From the NCBI RefSeq assembly GCF_024746835.1, contig NZ_CP080531.1, positions 1,922,001 through 1,986,000 on the forward strand: 64,000 bases of DNA. Reading direction: 5' to 3'. Positions 24,967-33,567 of the stretch are shown here, piece after piece. The notes beneath the pieces are model-generated. The model made no database searches. It saw nothing but the letters and a program-made list of their open reading frames with translations, and was not told where the DNA came from. The stretch's first letter is position 1, and every line of letters begins with the position of its first letter. The position numbers and the translations under genes are program-made. Source of the stretch: Mesorhizobium sp. AR02 (GTDB lineage: Bacteria; Pseudomonadota; Alphaproteobacteria; Rhizobiales; Rhizobiaceae).

Positions 24967-26024
24967 GAGCGCGTGCGCCTTTTCTGTTCGCGCTCCAGCA
25001 CGGCCAGCACGGAACCGGCGGTCAGCAGTGCCGGCGGTGCGGCGCCCTCGCCCGCGACGCGGAAGGCGCGAACGCCAGACGCTAGGCGCGGGATGAGCTC
25101 CTCCAGGCTGGTGTCGGCAGCGATGGTCTCATCGGGCGCGGCTGTTGCCTCCAGCGGCGTCGCGAGATCACCTGCCGTGATGACGCGCAGCAGCGGCATG
25201 TCCTCGGTGAACTGCGCGACATAATCATCGGCCGGGTTGAGCACGATGTCGGCCGGGCGACCGATCTGGACGATCTTGCCGGCGCGCATGATGGCGAGCC
25301 GGTCGGCCAGGCGGAAGGCTTCGGCCATGTCATGGGTGATGAAGACGATGGTCTTCTTCAGCATCCTTTGGAGCCGCAGGAACTCGTCCTGCATCTGGCG
25401 GCGGATCAGCGGATCGAGCGCGGAGAACGGCTCATCGAGGAACCACAGTTCCGGCCCGACGGCGAGCGAGCGGGCAATGCCGACGCGCTGCTGCTGACCA
25501 CCGGAAAGCTGGTGCGGAAAGGACGCCTCGCGGCCTTCCAGCCCGACCAGCGCGATCATCTCGCGGGCACGGGCTTCGCGGTCCTTGATAGGTTTGCCCT
25601 GGATCTTCAGCGGGAAGGCGACATTGCCCAGAATGGTGAGATGCGGCAGCAGGCCGAAATTCTGGAACACCATGCCCATGGCGTGGCGGCGCAGCTCTAT
25701 CAGCTCCTTGCCGCTGGCCTTCAGCAGATCCTGGCCGTCGAGCAGGATTTCGCCGGCGCTCGGCTCGACCAGCCGTGACAGGCAGCGCACCAGCGTCGAC
25801 TTGCCGGAACCGGAGAGCCCCATGATGACGAAGATCTCGCCGGTCGCGACTTCGAAGGTGGCATCGACCACGGCCGGGAGATGCGCCTCCGCGCGCAGCC
25901 GTTCGGCCAGCGCGTCCGGCTCGATGACGTAGCCGCGGGAATCGAAGTAATAGGCGGGACGACGCCCATAGACCTTCCACACATTGCGGCAGGCGAGCTT
26001 GATCGAAGGTGTGGCGGCATTCAT
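24963..26024 (-). CDS. proV: ATPase of the glycine betaine/proline ABC transporter (ProV-type)
   Basis: 353 residues. Walker A is GLSGSGKST, the signature LSGGQQQRVGIARSLA, and Walker B ELWFLDEPFSALD. An N-terminal extension (about 50 residues, KVYGRRPAYYFDSRGYVIEPD) before the ATPase and a C-terminal domain with DTSLEELIPRLASG, resembling a CBS-type sensor, are typical of ProV/OpuAA. The substrate cannot be told from the ATPase itself. It is translated just before the double permease with a 4-bp overlap. Confidence 0.88.
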   Translation of the reverse strand: MNAATPSIKLACRNVWKVYGRRPAYYFDSRGYVIEPDALAERLRAEAHLPAVVDATFEVATGEIFVIMGLSGSGKSTLVRCLSRLVEPSAGEILLDGQDLLKASGKELIELRRHAMGMVFQNFGLLPHLTILGNVAFPLKIQGKPIKDREARAREMIALVGLEGREASFPHQLSGGQQQRVGIARSLAVGPELWFLDEPFSALDPLIRRQMQDEFLRLQRMLKKTIVFITHDMAEAFRLADRLAIMRAGKIVQIGRPADIVLNPADDYVAQFTEDMPLLRVITAGDLATPLEATAAPDETIAADTSLEELIPRLASGVRAFRVAGEGAAPPALLTAGSVLAVLEREQKRRTRS

Positions 26025-26116
26025 CGCTTCAGGCCCTCACACGAGCCGAACCCGGCTCCGCAAAATGCGAAGCCGGGCCGGCAAACCGGCCGCCGCACGA
26101 GCGGGGAGACATGGAC

Positions 26117-26146
26117 GCTTGTCACTTGGCCGCTTGTCACTTGGCC
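26117..26146. repeat. Perfect 15-bp tandem duplication across a stop codon
   Basis: GCTTGTCACTTGGCC occurs twice in a row (26117-26131, 26132-26146). On the minus strand it covers the end of the binding-protein gene, so the TGA stop is repeated 15 bases later. It is most likely a replication slippage product. Confidence 0.85.
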
Positions 26147-27075
26147 GCATCGACCCAGGGCTTCCAGACGGTCTCGTTCTTGTCGACCCATTCCTTGACG
26201 ACGGCGTCGAGATCCTTGCCCTGCTTGTCGACGGCCAGCATCAGCTTCTGCTGTTCGGTGGCGTCCATCTTGAACGTCTTGAGGAAGGCGTAGGCCGCGG
26301 GCCATTTGGCGCCGAAGCCTGACCAGACGATCTTGTCGACATCGGGCGGGGTGATGCAGTGGTCGTTGCTCTGGACCTTGCAGGGCGGCATGGTGATCCA
26401 GCCGACTTCGTTTTCGGCAAGCGCGTAGTGCGGCCCCCAGAACATCATGACCAAGGGCGACTTGGCGGCCTCGGAGGCTTCAAGCTCGGCGACAAGCGCG
26501 CCTTCCGATCCCGCCGGCACGGCGGTGTATTGCATGGTGTTGTCGGCGAGAATGGTCGCCGCGCGCGAACCCCAATCGGCGGGATAGTCGAGGAAGCGGC
26601 CGTTGGGCGCGGTCTCGGGCGTCGACAGCGCCTGGATGCATTCCGGCTTGTTCAGTGCGGTCCAGTCGGGAAGACCGGGGCAGATTTTTTCCATGAATTT
26701 CGGATAGATCCAACCTTCCTGCGTCTTCAGATCGAGCTTGCCGATGTCCTCGATCTGCTTGGCGGCAAGCGTCTTGGGATAGATGTCGCCGACATTGTTC
26801 ATCCAGACTTCGACCGAGGCGCTCAGCGTGCCGTCGGCAAGGCCGGAGAATTGCGGGAAATTGCCGGCGGTGACGTATTCGACCTTGTAGCCGAGCTTCT
26901 CCAGCAACTGCCCGGCGATGTGGGTGGAGACATGCGCGCCGGTCCATTCGAGCATTGCGAGCTTGATCGGCTCGTCCTTGGCGCCGAGTTCGGCGCTCAG
27001 GCCCGACGTCGTGGCGGCAAGCACCAGCGCCAGGCCAATTCCGGCATTTCTCAGTCTGTTCCTTGAATTCGGCAT
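26137..27075 (-). CDS. proX: Periplasmic binding protein of the glycine betaine/proline transporter (ProX-type)
   Basis: 312 residues from the ATG at 27075, with AGGGGA six bases upstream. A signal peptide (RNAGIGLALVLAATTSGLSAE) leads to an OpuAC-type domain: KLAMLEWTGAHVSTHIAGQ, then Trp-rich ligand segments SVEVWMNNVG and MMFWGPHYAL. The aromatic cage of such Trp and Tyr residues binds quaternary amines. It is the first gene of the proX-proV-permease operon, with a 112-base gap before proV. A TetR/BetI-like regulator 1.4 kb away might be related, but that gene stands in another unit. Confidence 0.88.
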   Translation of the reverse strand: MPNSRNRLRNAGIGLALVLAATTSGLSAELGAKDEPIKLAMLEWTGAHVSTHIAGQLLEKLGYKVEYVTAGNFPQFSGLADGTLSASVEVWMNNVGDIYPKTLAAKQIEDIGKLDLKTQEGWIYPKFMEKICPGLPDWTALNKPECIQALSTPETAPNGRFLDYPADWGSRAATILADNTMQYTAVPAGSEGALVAELEASEAAKSPLVMMFWGPHYALAENEVGWITMPPCKVQSNDHCITPPDVDKIVWSGFGAKWPAAYAFLKTFKMDATEQQKLMLAVDKQGKDLDAVVKEWVDKNETVWKPWVDAAK

Positions 27076-27140
27076 GATCATTCCCCTGTTTTGGATGTTA
27101 TGGTTCGAGCTGAATTTCATCCTTGATGGCGAGGCTGCCG

Positions 27141-27246
27141 CTAGAGCGGTTCACCGTTTCACGGAAACGGCGAACCGCTCTAACTCTTTGCTTTGACGCA
27201 ATTCCGGACGGAAAACCGCTTCACACTTTTCCTGGAATTGCTTTAG
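27141..27246 (+). repeat. Intergenic mosaic repeat, full copy 2
   Basis: Module one (27143-27181) is a near-perfect palindrome with arms AGAGCGGTTC/GAACCGCTCT and inner CCGTTTC/GAAACGG. Module two ends GGAATTGCTTTAG at 27246. It differs from copy 1 at a few paired positions in both arms, so the stems are kept by compensatory changes (AGAGCA/TGCTCT against AGAGCGG/CCGCTCT). Confidence 0.8.
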
Positions 27247-27286
27247 CCCCGCGCGCCACTCCCCCGGCGGCGGGCATTCCGGTCGA

Positions 27287-28324
27287 CTACCCCGTGAAGT
27301 CGATGACGAACCTGCCTTTCGACTGGCCGCTTTCCAGCGTGGCGAGCGCGTCCGAGACCTGGTCCAGGCTGATGGTCTCGACGGTGGTTTCGAGCGGTTG
27401 CTCTGCGTGCATGGCGACCAGTTCGCGCATCTCCTGCCTTGTGCCGACGCTGGTGCCGGTGATGACGACGCCGGTGGCCGTCAGCCACTCCTGAATGAGT
27501 GGCACCGGCTGGAACACCATGGCGGCGGCAATGATCCTGCCGCGCGGGCGGATGCCCGCGACCATGGCGTCCCAGGTCGCGGTGGTGGGCGCGAAGTTGA
27601 TGCAGGCGTGATATTTTTCGCTCCTCGCCGCGAGCCTCGACGGCAGGCCGCTGTCGGCGATCTCGGTTTCGACAGCGCCATAGCGGCGAGCGATTTCCAG
27701 CTTCGCCGGATCGCGATCGACCGCCAGCACCTTGACGCCGAGCCGGCTGGCGATCTGCACCGCATAGAGGCCAAGCCCGCCGCAGCCGAAGACGATGGCG
27801 CTCTCGCCTGCCTTCAACCCGGCCCGCTTCACCGCGCCATAGGCGGTGATGCCGGCGCACATCACCGGGGCGGTGGTCACCGGGTCGATGGTCTCGGGCA
27901 GCGTGACCGCGAAGCTGGCGTCGCAGACCACATATTCGGCAAAGGCGCCAGGTACGTTCAGACCATGCGCGCGATGGTGCTGGCAGAAGGATTCGTCGCC
28001 ATCCAGGCATTCGTCGCAATGGCGGCAGGTGTCGTGGATCCAGGGCACGCCTGCCCGGTCACCGAGCGCCCAGCCGCTCACGCCCTCGCCGATCGCCTCG
28101 ACGCGACCGACGCCCTCATGGCCCATGACGAAGGGGGAAGGCGCATGCGGCGGGACGCTCTCGCCGCGCCAGATATGCACATCGGTGTGGCAGACGCCGC
28201 AGGCTTGCAGCCGCACCAGGATCTGGCCGGGACCGGCGACGGGGCGAGGCACGCTGGTGACATCGAGCGGCTCACCATACCTGCCGAGGACCGCGGCCCG
28301 CATCGTTTGGGTGTGCGACGTCAT
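27287..28324 (-). CDS. Zinc-dependent alcohol dehydrogenase
   Basis: 345 residues from the ATG at 28324; the longer open frame upstream is not coding. Catalytic zinc ligands are in ACGVCHTDVH and GHEGVGRVEAIG, structural zinc cysteines in CRHCDECLDGDESFC, and the NAD site is FGCGGLGLYAVQIA. It is of the medium-chain, AdhP-like type and should oxidise a primary or secondary alcohol in the cytoplasm. It is divergent from a TetR regulator 112 bases away, which may control it. Its position beside the acetone carboxylase region suggests a small alcohol such as isopropanol, but ethanol-type substrates are equally possible. Confidence 0.9.
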   Translation of the reverse strand: MTSHTQTMRAAVLGRYGEPLDVTSVPRPVAGPGQILVRLQACGVCHTDVHIWRGESVPPHAPSPFVMGHEGVGRVEAIGEGVSGWALGDRAGVPWIHDTCRHCDECLDGDESFCQHHRAHGLNVPGAFAEYVVCDASFAVTLPETIDPVTTAPVMCAGITAYGAVKRAGLKAGESAIVFGCGGLGLYAVQIASRLGVKVLAVDRDPAKLEIARRYGAVETEIADSGLPSRLAARSEKYHACINFAPTTATWDAMVAGIRPRGRIIAAAMVFQPVPLIQEWLTATGVVITGTSVGTRQEMRELVAMHAEQPLETTVETISLDQVSDALATLESGQSKGRFVIDFTG

Positions 28325-28370
28325 CGATAGCCTGCCTGACCAATGCTTGCCTTTGCAGCCTAGGTCGGCG

Positions 28371-28416
28371 AAAATTATATGACAACAGAAAAATTTGTTA
28401 GAGCGTACAAAAATTT
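28371..28416. promoter_or_regulatory. Three phased AAAATT motifs between adh and tetR
   Basis: AAAATT occurs at 28371, 28390 and 28410, spaced 19 and 20 bases; the last two are within identical AAAAATTT blocks. They lie between the divergent alcohol dehydrogenase and TetR genes and could be regulator sites or phased A-tracts. Confidence 0.4.
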
Positions 28417-28435
28417 CGTCGGATATACGAAACCC

Positions 28436-29074
28436 ATGACGACCAGGACAAAGAAACAACGGACCCGTATCGAGGACATCAGGCGGGTCGAGCTGATCGA
28501 GGCGGCGCATCGCATCTTCCTGCGCGATGGCCTGAAAGGTCTGACGACCACCCGCATCTGCCACGAAGCCGGCATGTCGCAAGGCATCCTGACCTACTAT
28601 TTCAAGGACAAGGATCAGGTGCTGTTCGAGATGGTGCGGTACGCCAACCGCGTTCTGATGGATGCCGTCGTGGTCAATCTGCGCCAGGCGGAAACAAGGT
28701 GGGATCGCCTGACGGCGATCGTCGACGGCAATTTTCCGGAGGAGAAGTTCGAGCGCAACACCGCCAACGCCTGGGTTTCCTTCTACGCGGAAGCCGCTCA
28801 CAACCCCCGCTATGCAAGGCTGCAGGATCTTTTCTACAAGCGCCTGCGCTCGAACATAGGTTCGGCGCTGTCGCCGCTGTGGTCGAAGAGCGAGATCGAC
28901 CACTTCGTGCGCGGCTTTGCCGCCATGCTTGACGGCTTCTGGCTGCGGCGCGGCCACTCCGATGGCGACATCTCGCATCTGGAGGCGAGAGCGCTGCTCA
29001 TCGAATATTCGGAAAAGATGCTTGGCGCGGGCACGGTGTCGAAACTGAAAAGGCTTCAGCTGCGGGCGGCGTGA
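28436..29074 (+). CDS. TetR/BetI-like transcriptional regulator
   Basis: 212 residues from the ATG at 28436; an ATG at 28379 would add 19 residues but would cover the AAAATT motifs. The N-terminal helix-turn-helix is LKGLTTTRICHEAGMSQGILTYYFKDKDQVL. The C-terminal part resembles BetI, with NAWVSFYAEAAHNPRYARLQ. It is divergent from the alcohol dehydrogenase and convergent with the short-chain dehydrogenases. The most likely target is its own intergenic region. The ligand is unknown; the BetI resemblance hints at choline or an aldehyde. Confidence 0.85.
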   Translation: MTTRTKKQRTRIEDIRRVELIEAAHRIFLRDGLKGLTTTRICHEAGMSQGILTYYFKDKDQVLFEMVRYANRVLMDAVVVNLRQAETRWDRLTAIVDGNFPEEKFERNTANAWVSFYAEAAHNPRYARLQDLFYKRLRSNIGSALSPLWSKSEIDHFVRGFAAMLDGFWLRRGHSDGDISHLEARALLIEYSEKMLGAGTVSKLKRLQLRAA

Positions 29075-29117
29075 CGTTCCCGCTCGTCCCCTCGCTGGCG
29101 GCGAGGGGTTGGGAACG
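29075..29117. terminator. Large stem-loop between convergent genes
   Basis: Outer arms CGTTCCC (29075-29081) and GGGAACG (29111-29117) and inner arms CCCCTCG (29088-29094) and CGAGGGG (29102-29108) form a two-part hairpin. It begins right after the tetR stop and lies 20 bases from the end of the opposing dehydrogenase. T-runs are lacking, so termination efficiency is uncertain. Confidence 0.6.
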
Positions 29118-29136
29118 CTCCTTGCCGGCCGGGTTA

Positions 29137-29967
29137 CTACCATAAGGCTCCACCCGTTATCTGGATGTTCTCCATGGTGATCCCCTTGGCCAGATCCGAG
29201 CACAGGAAGACCGCGAGGGCTGCGATCTCTTCCGGCTGCAGCATGCGCCCCTGGGGATTGCCCTTCCTGAATTCGTCCATCACCGCCTCGGCGCTGCGGC
29301 CCTTGCCCTCGCGCTCGACGACCTGCGCCACATTGCGGCGCATCAGTTCTGTCTCGACCCAGGTCGGGCTGATCATGACGCAGGTAACGCCGTGTGCGGC
29401 GCCCTCCAGCGCCACGCAACGAGTCAGGCCGAGAAGGCCGGCCTTGGAGGCGCAGTAGGCCGGATTGTCCTTCCAGCCGACGGAGGCGGCGGTCGAGCCG
29501 ATGTTGACGATGCGGCCCCAACGTCGCTCGATCATGCCGGGCAGCACGGCGCGTGTGGCTCTGAAGGCACCGGTCAGATTGGTGTCGACAATCTTGTCCC
29601 ACAGCGCGTCGGAATGGCCGCAAACCGGCTGCTCGGCGGTGGTGCCGGCGGCGTTGACCAGGATGTCGGCCTGACCAATGGCCGCCTGGGCTTCGGCGGC
29701 GAAAAGGTTGGTCACCTCGCTGTCGCGGACATCGAGATGGGCGGCATGAACCCTTGTGCCATATGCAGACAGGGCCGAGCGCACGCGCTCGATCTCATCG
29801 GCGCCGGGATAGTAAGCGGCATCGGATTTGTCGCTGCCGGCGGGCGCGATGTAGGAGCCGACGGCGACATTGGCGCCGGCCTGCGCCAGAGCCGTGGCGA
29901 TGGCGAAACCCATGCCGGAAAACCCGCCGGTGACGATCGCGCTGCGGCCGGAAAGGTTTGTCATCAT
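29137..29967 (-). CDS. Short-chain dehydrogenase/reductase
   Basis: 276 residues. The NAD(P) site is VTGGFSGMGFAIA, the NAG-type motif NAAG, and the catalytic Tyr-Lys are in YCASK, preceded by a Ser in NIGSTAAS. A slightly long loop (YIAPAGSDKSDAAYYPGADE) follows the first beta-alpha unit. It is the last gene of the acetone carboxylase transcription direction, 54 bases after another short-chain dehydrogenase. A secondary alcohol or 3-hydroxyacid dehydrogenase role is plausible in that pathway. The exact substrate is unknown. Confidence 0.85.
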   Translation of the reverse strand: MMTNLSGRSAIVTGGFSGMGFAIATALAQAGANVAVGSYIAPAGSDKSDAAYYPGADEIERVRSALSAYGTRVHAAHLDVRDSEVTNLFAAEAQAAIGQADILVNAAGTTAEQPVCGHSDALWDKIVDTNLTGAFRATRAVLPGMIERRWGRIVNIGSTAASVGWKDNPAYCASKAGLLGLTRCVALEGAAHGVTCVMISPTWVETELMRRNVAQVVEREGKGRSAEAVMDEFRKGNPQGRMLQPEEIAALAVFLCSDLAKGITMENIQITGGALW

Positions 29968-30021
29968 GCGTGTTCTCCGGACAGTTCAGTGCGGGCAATC
30001 AGGCCCAACGAGGTTTGAAAT

Positions 30022-30792
30022 TCAGACGGCAAGATAGCCTCCATCGACGACCATTTCGGAGCCGGTGACGAATTTGGATTCATCCGAGGCGAGGTAGAGG
30101 ACCATGTAGGCGATGTCGTTCGGTTCGCCGAGAAAACCTATGGGATGGCGGGCCAAGGCCTTGGCCTTCTCCTGCTCGAGCTTGCCGAGATCGCGCAGAT
30201 AATTTTCGGTCTGCGGCGTCCAGATGTAGCCGGGGTGAATCGAGTTGCAGCGGATGCCGTAGCGCTGTTCGGCGCAGTGCACGGCGACAGCCTTGGTCAG
30301 CGTGCGCACACCGCCCTTGGACGCGCAGTAGGCGGCGAGGTCGGCCTCGCCGATGATGCCGTCGATGGACGACAAATTGATGATCGAGCCGCCGCCCGAC
30401 TGCTTCATCAAGGCGATGCCCTGCTGGCAGCCGAAGAACACACCGTCGAGATTGACGGCCATGGTGCGCCGCCAATCCTCAAGCGAGGTGTCCTCGATGT
30501 TCTTGGCAATGGCGATGCCGGCATTGTTGACCAGCACGTCGAGCCGGCCGAATCTTTTCGCCGTCGCTTCCATCACCCACGGCCAATCTTCAGGGTTGGA
30601 AACGTCGTGACGATGGAAAAGACTTTCACCGCCGTCCTTACCGATCAGGTCGGCCGTCTCCCGGGCGGCTGCCTCATCGATGTCGGTGACGACAAGCTTG
30701 GCGCCCTCGGCCGCCAGCAGCAACGCAGCCGCCCGCCCGAGGCCCATGCCGGCCCCGGTGACGAGCGCTACCTTGCCTGCGACGCGGTTCAC
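30022..30792 (-). CDS. Short-chain dehydrogenase/reductase
   Basis: 256 residues from a GTG at 30792 with GGGGGAT upstream; a TTG at 30810 is the alternative. The motifs are VTGAGMGLGRAAA, NNAG and YCASK with the catalytic Ser in NLSSIDG. The acidic residue after the second strand (VVTDIDE) indicates NAD preference. It lies between the acetone carboxylase gamma gene and a second dehydrogenase on the same strand. In acetone-using bacteria such enzymes oxidise isopropanol to acetone or act on 3-hydroxybutyrate; I infer a role of this kind. Confidence 0.87.
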   Translation of the reverse strand: MNRVAGKVALVTGAGMGLGRAAALLLAAEGAKLVVTDIDEAAARETADLIGKDGGESLFHRHDVSNPEDWPWVMEATAKRFGRLDVLVNNAGIAIAKNIEDTSLEDWRRTMAVNLDGVFFGCQQGIALMKQSGGGSIINLSSIDGIIGEADLAAYCASKGGVRTLTKAVAVHCAEQRYGIRCNSIHPGYIWTPQTENYLRDLGKLEQEKAKALARHPIGFLGEPNDIAYMVLYLASDESKFVTGSEMVVDGGYLAV

Positions 30793-30810
30793 AAGATCAA
30801 TATCCCCCAA

Positions 30811-30875
30811 GCAATTCCAGGAAAAGTGTCGAACAGTTTTCCGTCCGGAATTGCGTTAAGCCAAGACTCTAGAGT
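30811..30875 (-). repeat. Intergenic mosaic repeat, partial inverted copy
   Basis: This is module two in reverse orientation: GCAATTCCAGGAAAAGTGTC at 30811, then TTTTCCGTCCGGAATTGCGT. Module one is reduced to CTCTAGAG. It lies between the gamma subunit and dehydrogenase genes. Confidence 0.7.
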
Positions 30876-31354
30876 GGTTTGCCCAACCATTCGCGATAGA
30901 AACCTTCGAGGTCGGGTTCGAAATCATGCACGATGGGATAGCCGGGGGCGGCCGCCTCGACCTCGTGCATGGTGCCGCATTGCGGGCAGATGAATTCGCG
31001 GATTTCCATCCACTGCGGATCGGGGATATCGCTGTTCGGATAGATCTCGCGCAACGATTCCTCGGTGTTGCGCACGATGATCGCGGCCTTGAGCTTCCAG
31101 TTCTTGCGGTAGTCGCCGAAGGAGTGGCCGCATTCGCAGCGGGTGATCCGCTCGTCGCCACTCTGGCAGATGAACAAATGATCCGAGACCGGCAGCAGGA
31201 TCGGGTCCTTCCAGGCGACGCGGTCCTGGTAGACGGCGACCATCTTGAAGAAGCGGTCATCGTCCTTGTAGGCGCTCATGATGCGCCGCGTCTGCGGCCA
31301 GGGCAGCTGGCCGGCGGCCAGATCGCGGAGGACTTCCTTGCTGTACGCGGTCAT
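30869..31354 (-). CDS. acxC: Acetone carboxylase gamma subunit
   Basis: 161 residues, the usual gamma size (about 165-170). Two cysteine pairs, CECGHSFGDYRKNW and CPQCGTMHEVE, form a zinc-ribbon-like site typical of the gamma subunit. Acetone carboxylase joins acetone and bicarbonate to acetoacetate with ATP hydrolysis; the gamma subunit completes an alpha2-beta2-gamma2 complex in the cytoplasm. The ATG overlaps the alpha subunit stop by four bases. Confidence 0.9.
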   Translation of the reverse strand: MTAYSKEVLRDLAAGQLPWPQTRRIMSAYKDDDRFFKMVAVYQDRVAWKDPILLPVSDHLFICQSGDERITRCECGHSFGDYRKNWKLKAAIIVRNTEESLREIYPNSDIPDPQWMEIREFICPQCGTMHEVEAAAPGYPIVHDFEPDLEGFYREWLGKPL

Positions 31355-33555
31355 GGCTTTGCTCCCGGCATGAAGATCGATCTGGCGTCGACGTTCCAGA
31401 AATCGCTGAATTCCCTGGTGAAGCGCGAGGAAAGCTTGATCGCGCTCGCGTACATTTTCTTCACTTCGGGGGCGAAGTCGGCCTTCTCAACGCGGCCACG
31501 CTCGGCAGCGATCCAGTCCGAAACGGGAATTGCCTTGGCCAGCCGCTCCTTGCGCATGGCAGCACGGCGTTCGACCGTGGCGTCGATGTCGGCAACCGGA
31601 TAGCCCTCGGCGTCGTCTTTCAACACGATGCCGAAGATCTGGTCGGCCGCCTGGCGGGTGAGGAACCCGTTTTCGACATCCCAGGCCGTCTTGATCGGAT
31701 CACGCTCCAGCACGTCGCCATAGCCGCCGCCGCCATTGTAGGAATGGCTGAAGATGTCGCCTTCCTTGTGCGGCGCGGTGATGTAGGGGCCCTCGACCAC
31801 GACATGGTCGCCGCCGATGTTCTTCTCGTAGTCGGAGACATGCGGGTCGATGCCGGGCGCATGCGCCAGCGGTTCGCCTTTGGCCGCCAGTTCATGGATG
31901 TTGGAGTTGCGCACGGCGCGATGCTTCTGGCAGGTCGGCGCCGGATAACCGCCGCACATGCCGCCATTGTCGAACACGCGCGAGGAGTGCTCCGAGGTGT
32001 GGAGCCGCAGATGCGAGGTCTTGTTGATCAGCCAGGTCGAGACGAAGGAACAGCCGCCGCGATATTTACCGGCGCCGCCCGAATTGGGGACGATCGAGCG
32101 GCCGATATAGACCATCGGCATCGACTGTTCCCAGACCTCGATGTTGCCCATGTCGGATTCCGGGTTCCAGCCGACATAGGCGGTGTCGAGACCGTCGGCG
32201 ATGGCCAGCGCGCCGGAGCCAGCGGCAGCGCATTCGAAATGCGCCATGCCGAACGGCGTGCCGTACTGGCTCTCGCCACCCATCTCGATCATCGGGCTGT
32301 TGACCTGGCCGACGAAGGCCTCCTCGACGAACCCGCGCGCCACGAAGCCGCGCGACAAAAGCCGCTGGAACACGCCGTAGGCTGGCAGCAGCAGCGCCCA
32401 TGAGGTGGCGGTCGCCACCATCTCGTTGTCGGGGTTGGTCCAGGTGCCGTGCGGCAGTTTCAGTTCGGTCGCCATCCAGGCGCCGTCATTGACCAGGCCT
32501 TCGAAATTCATGTGCTGGGTCAAGGTGACGAACATGCCGCCATCCATGCCGGCCGGCGTGCAGTTCATCGAATGGTAGCCCCAGGGCTGGGTGCCCTCGA
32601 AGTCCATGGTGATCTTGCCGTCGGTGGTGATCTCCATCTCGATCGGGATGTTGTAGAGCCAGTCGGGATCGCCGAGCAGCTGGAAGCCGGGCTTGCCCGC
32701 CGTCACGTGGCCATAGAAGGTATGGCCGCGATAGATGCCTGGCACGGTGAGTTGGCGGGTGCGGGCGAGCTGGGCGCGGCGGCCCTCCTCGATGAACTCC
32801 TTCGATACCTTCATCCAGTAGTCGAGGCCGATCTCGGAGATCAGCTGCTTGACGCTTTCGCGCATGTCGATGCAGGAGGCGACCTTGGCCTTCTCGTCGA
32901 GCACCCAATAGATCGGCATGCGCAGATTGCGCTCGCAGCGGATGACGTAGTCGCGGCGGATCTCGTCATTCTCGCCGATCTTCTCGGCGCAGACGAACAG
33001 CCCTTCGGTGAAGCGCTCCTGCGCCAGGCAGACGTCGCCGCCAGGGGTGATGCCGCCGGCCTCCAGCTCGTGGCAGACAGCGCCGGCCCAGCCGACCAGC
33101 GTGCCCTCATGGAAGATCGGCACCACGTCCATGACATCGGGCACCTGCACGGTGCCGATGAAGGCATCGTTGTTAGCGAAGATATCGCCCTCGCGGATCT
33201 TCGGGTTTTCCTCGTAATTGTTCTTGATCATCCATTTGATGAAGCGGCTCATCGTGTGGACATGCACCATGATGCCGTTGGAGAGCGCGATGGCGTCACC
33301 TTCGGGGGTGTAGATGGCTACCACCATCTCGCCGACCTCGCGCACGCCCGGCGAAGCCGAGATGCGGCGGGCCATTTCGCGGGCCGAGACGCAATAGGCG
33401 CGCAGCTTGGTGTGCAGTGTCTCGAATTTCAGCGGATCCTGGTTGCGCAGGGTGAGTTCGGTGATGCCGTCATAGCAGCCGGTCTCTTCCATCAGCCGCT
33501 CGGAATCGAGCAGTCTTTCGCGAAGGCGCAGGGCCGAAGCAGGTTTGTCCAACAT
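31351..33555 (-). CDS. acxB: Acetone carboxylase alpha subunit (hydantoinase B-like)
   Basis: 734 residues, slightly shorter than the Xanthobacter subunit (about 775). The hydantoinase B/oxoprolinase fold is visible in AIALSNGIMVHVHTMSRFI, EGDIFANNDAFIGTVQVPDVMDV, GGISPG-like ITPGGDV and the C-terminal GGGGYGDVLERD. Metal binding in this family involves His and Asp near NNDAF and the HVHT segment. It works with the beta subunit, which phosphorylates acetone and bicarbonate. The gene starts 12 bases after beta and overlaps gamma by four bases. Confidence 0.92.
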   Translation of the reverse strand: MLDKPASALRLRERLLDSERLMEETGCYDGITELTLRNQDPLKFETLHTKLRAYCVSAREMARRISASPGVREVGEMVVAIYTPEGDAIALSNGIMVHVHTMSRFIKWMIKNNYEENPKIREGDIFANNDAFIGTVQVPDVMDVVPIFHEGTLVGWAGAVCHELEAGGITPGGDVCLAQERFTEGLFVCAEKIGENDEIRRDYVIRCERNLRMPIYWVLDEKAKVASCIDMRESVKQLISEIGLDYWMKVSKEFIEEGRRAQLARTRQLTVPGIYRGHTFYGHVTAGKPGFQLLGDPDWLYNIPIEMEITTDGKITMDFEGTQPWGYHSMNCTPAGMDGGMFVTLTQHMNFEGLVNDGAWMATELKLPHGTWTNPDNEMVATATSWALLLPAYGVFQRLLSRGFVARGFVEEAFVGQVNSPMIEMGGESQYGTPFGMAHFECAAAGSGALAIADGLDTAYVGWNPESDMGNIEVWEQSMPMVYIGRSIVPNSGGAGKYRGGCSFVSTWLINKTSHLRLHTSEHSSRVFDNGGMCGGYPAPTCQKHRAVRNSNIHELAAKGEPLAHAPGIDPHVSDYEKNIGGDHVVVEGPYITAPHKEGDIFSHSYNGGGGYGDVLERDPIKTAWDVENGFLTRQAADQIFGIVLKDDAEGYPVADIDATVERRAAMRKERLAKAIPVSDWIAAERGRVEKADFAPEVKKMYASAIKLSSRFTREFSDFWNVDARSIFMPGAKP

Positions 33556-33567
33556 GGCGGTGCCCTC

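Noticed and set aside
27287..29623. 778-codon minus-strand frame
   Set aside because: Only the last 345 codons are coding (alcohol dehydrogenase); the upstream part crosses the TetR gene and the intergenic region.
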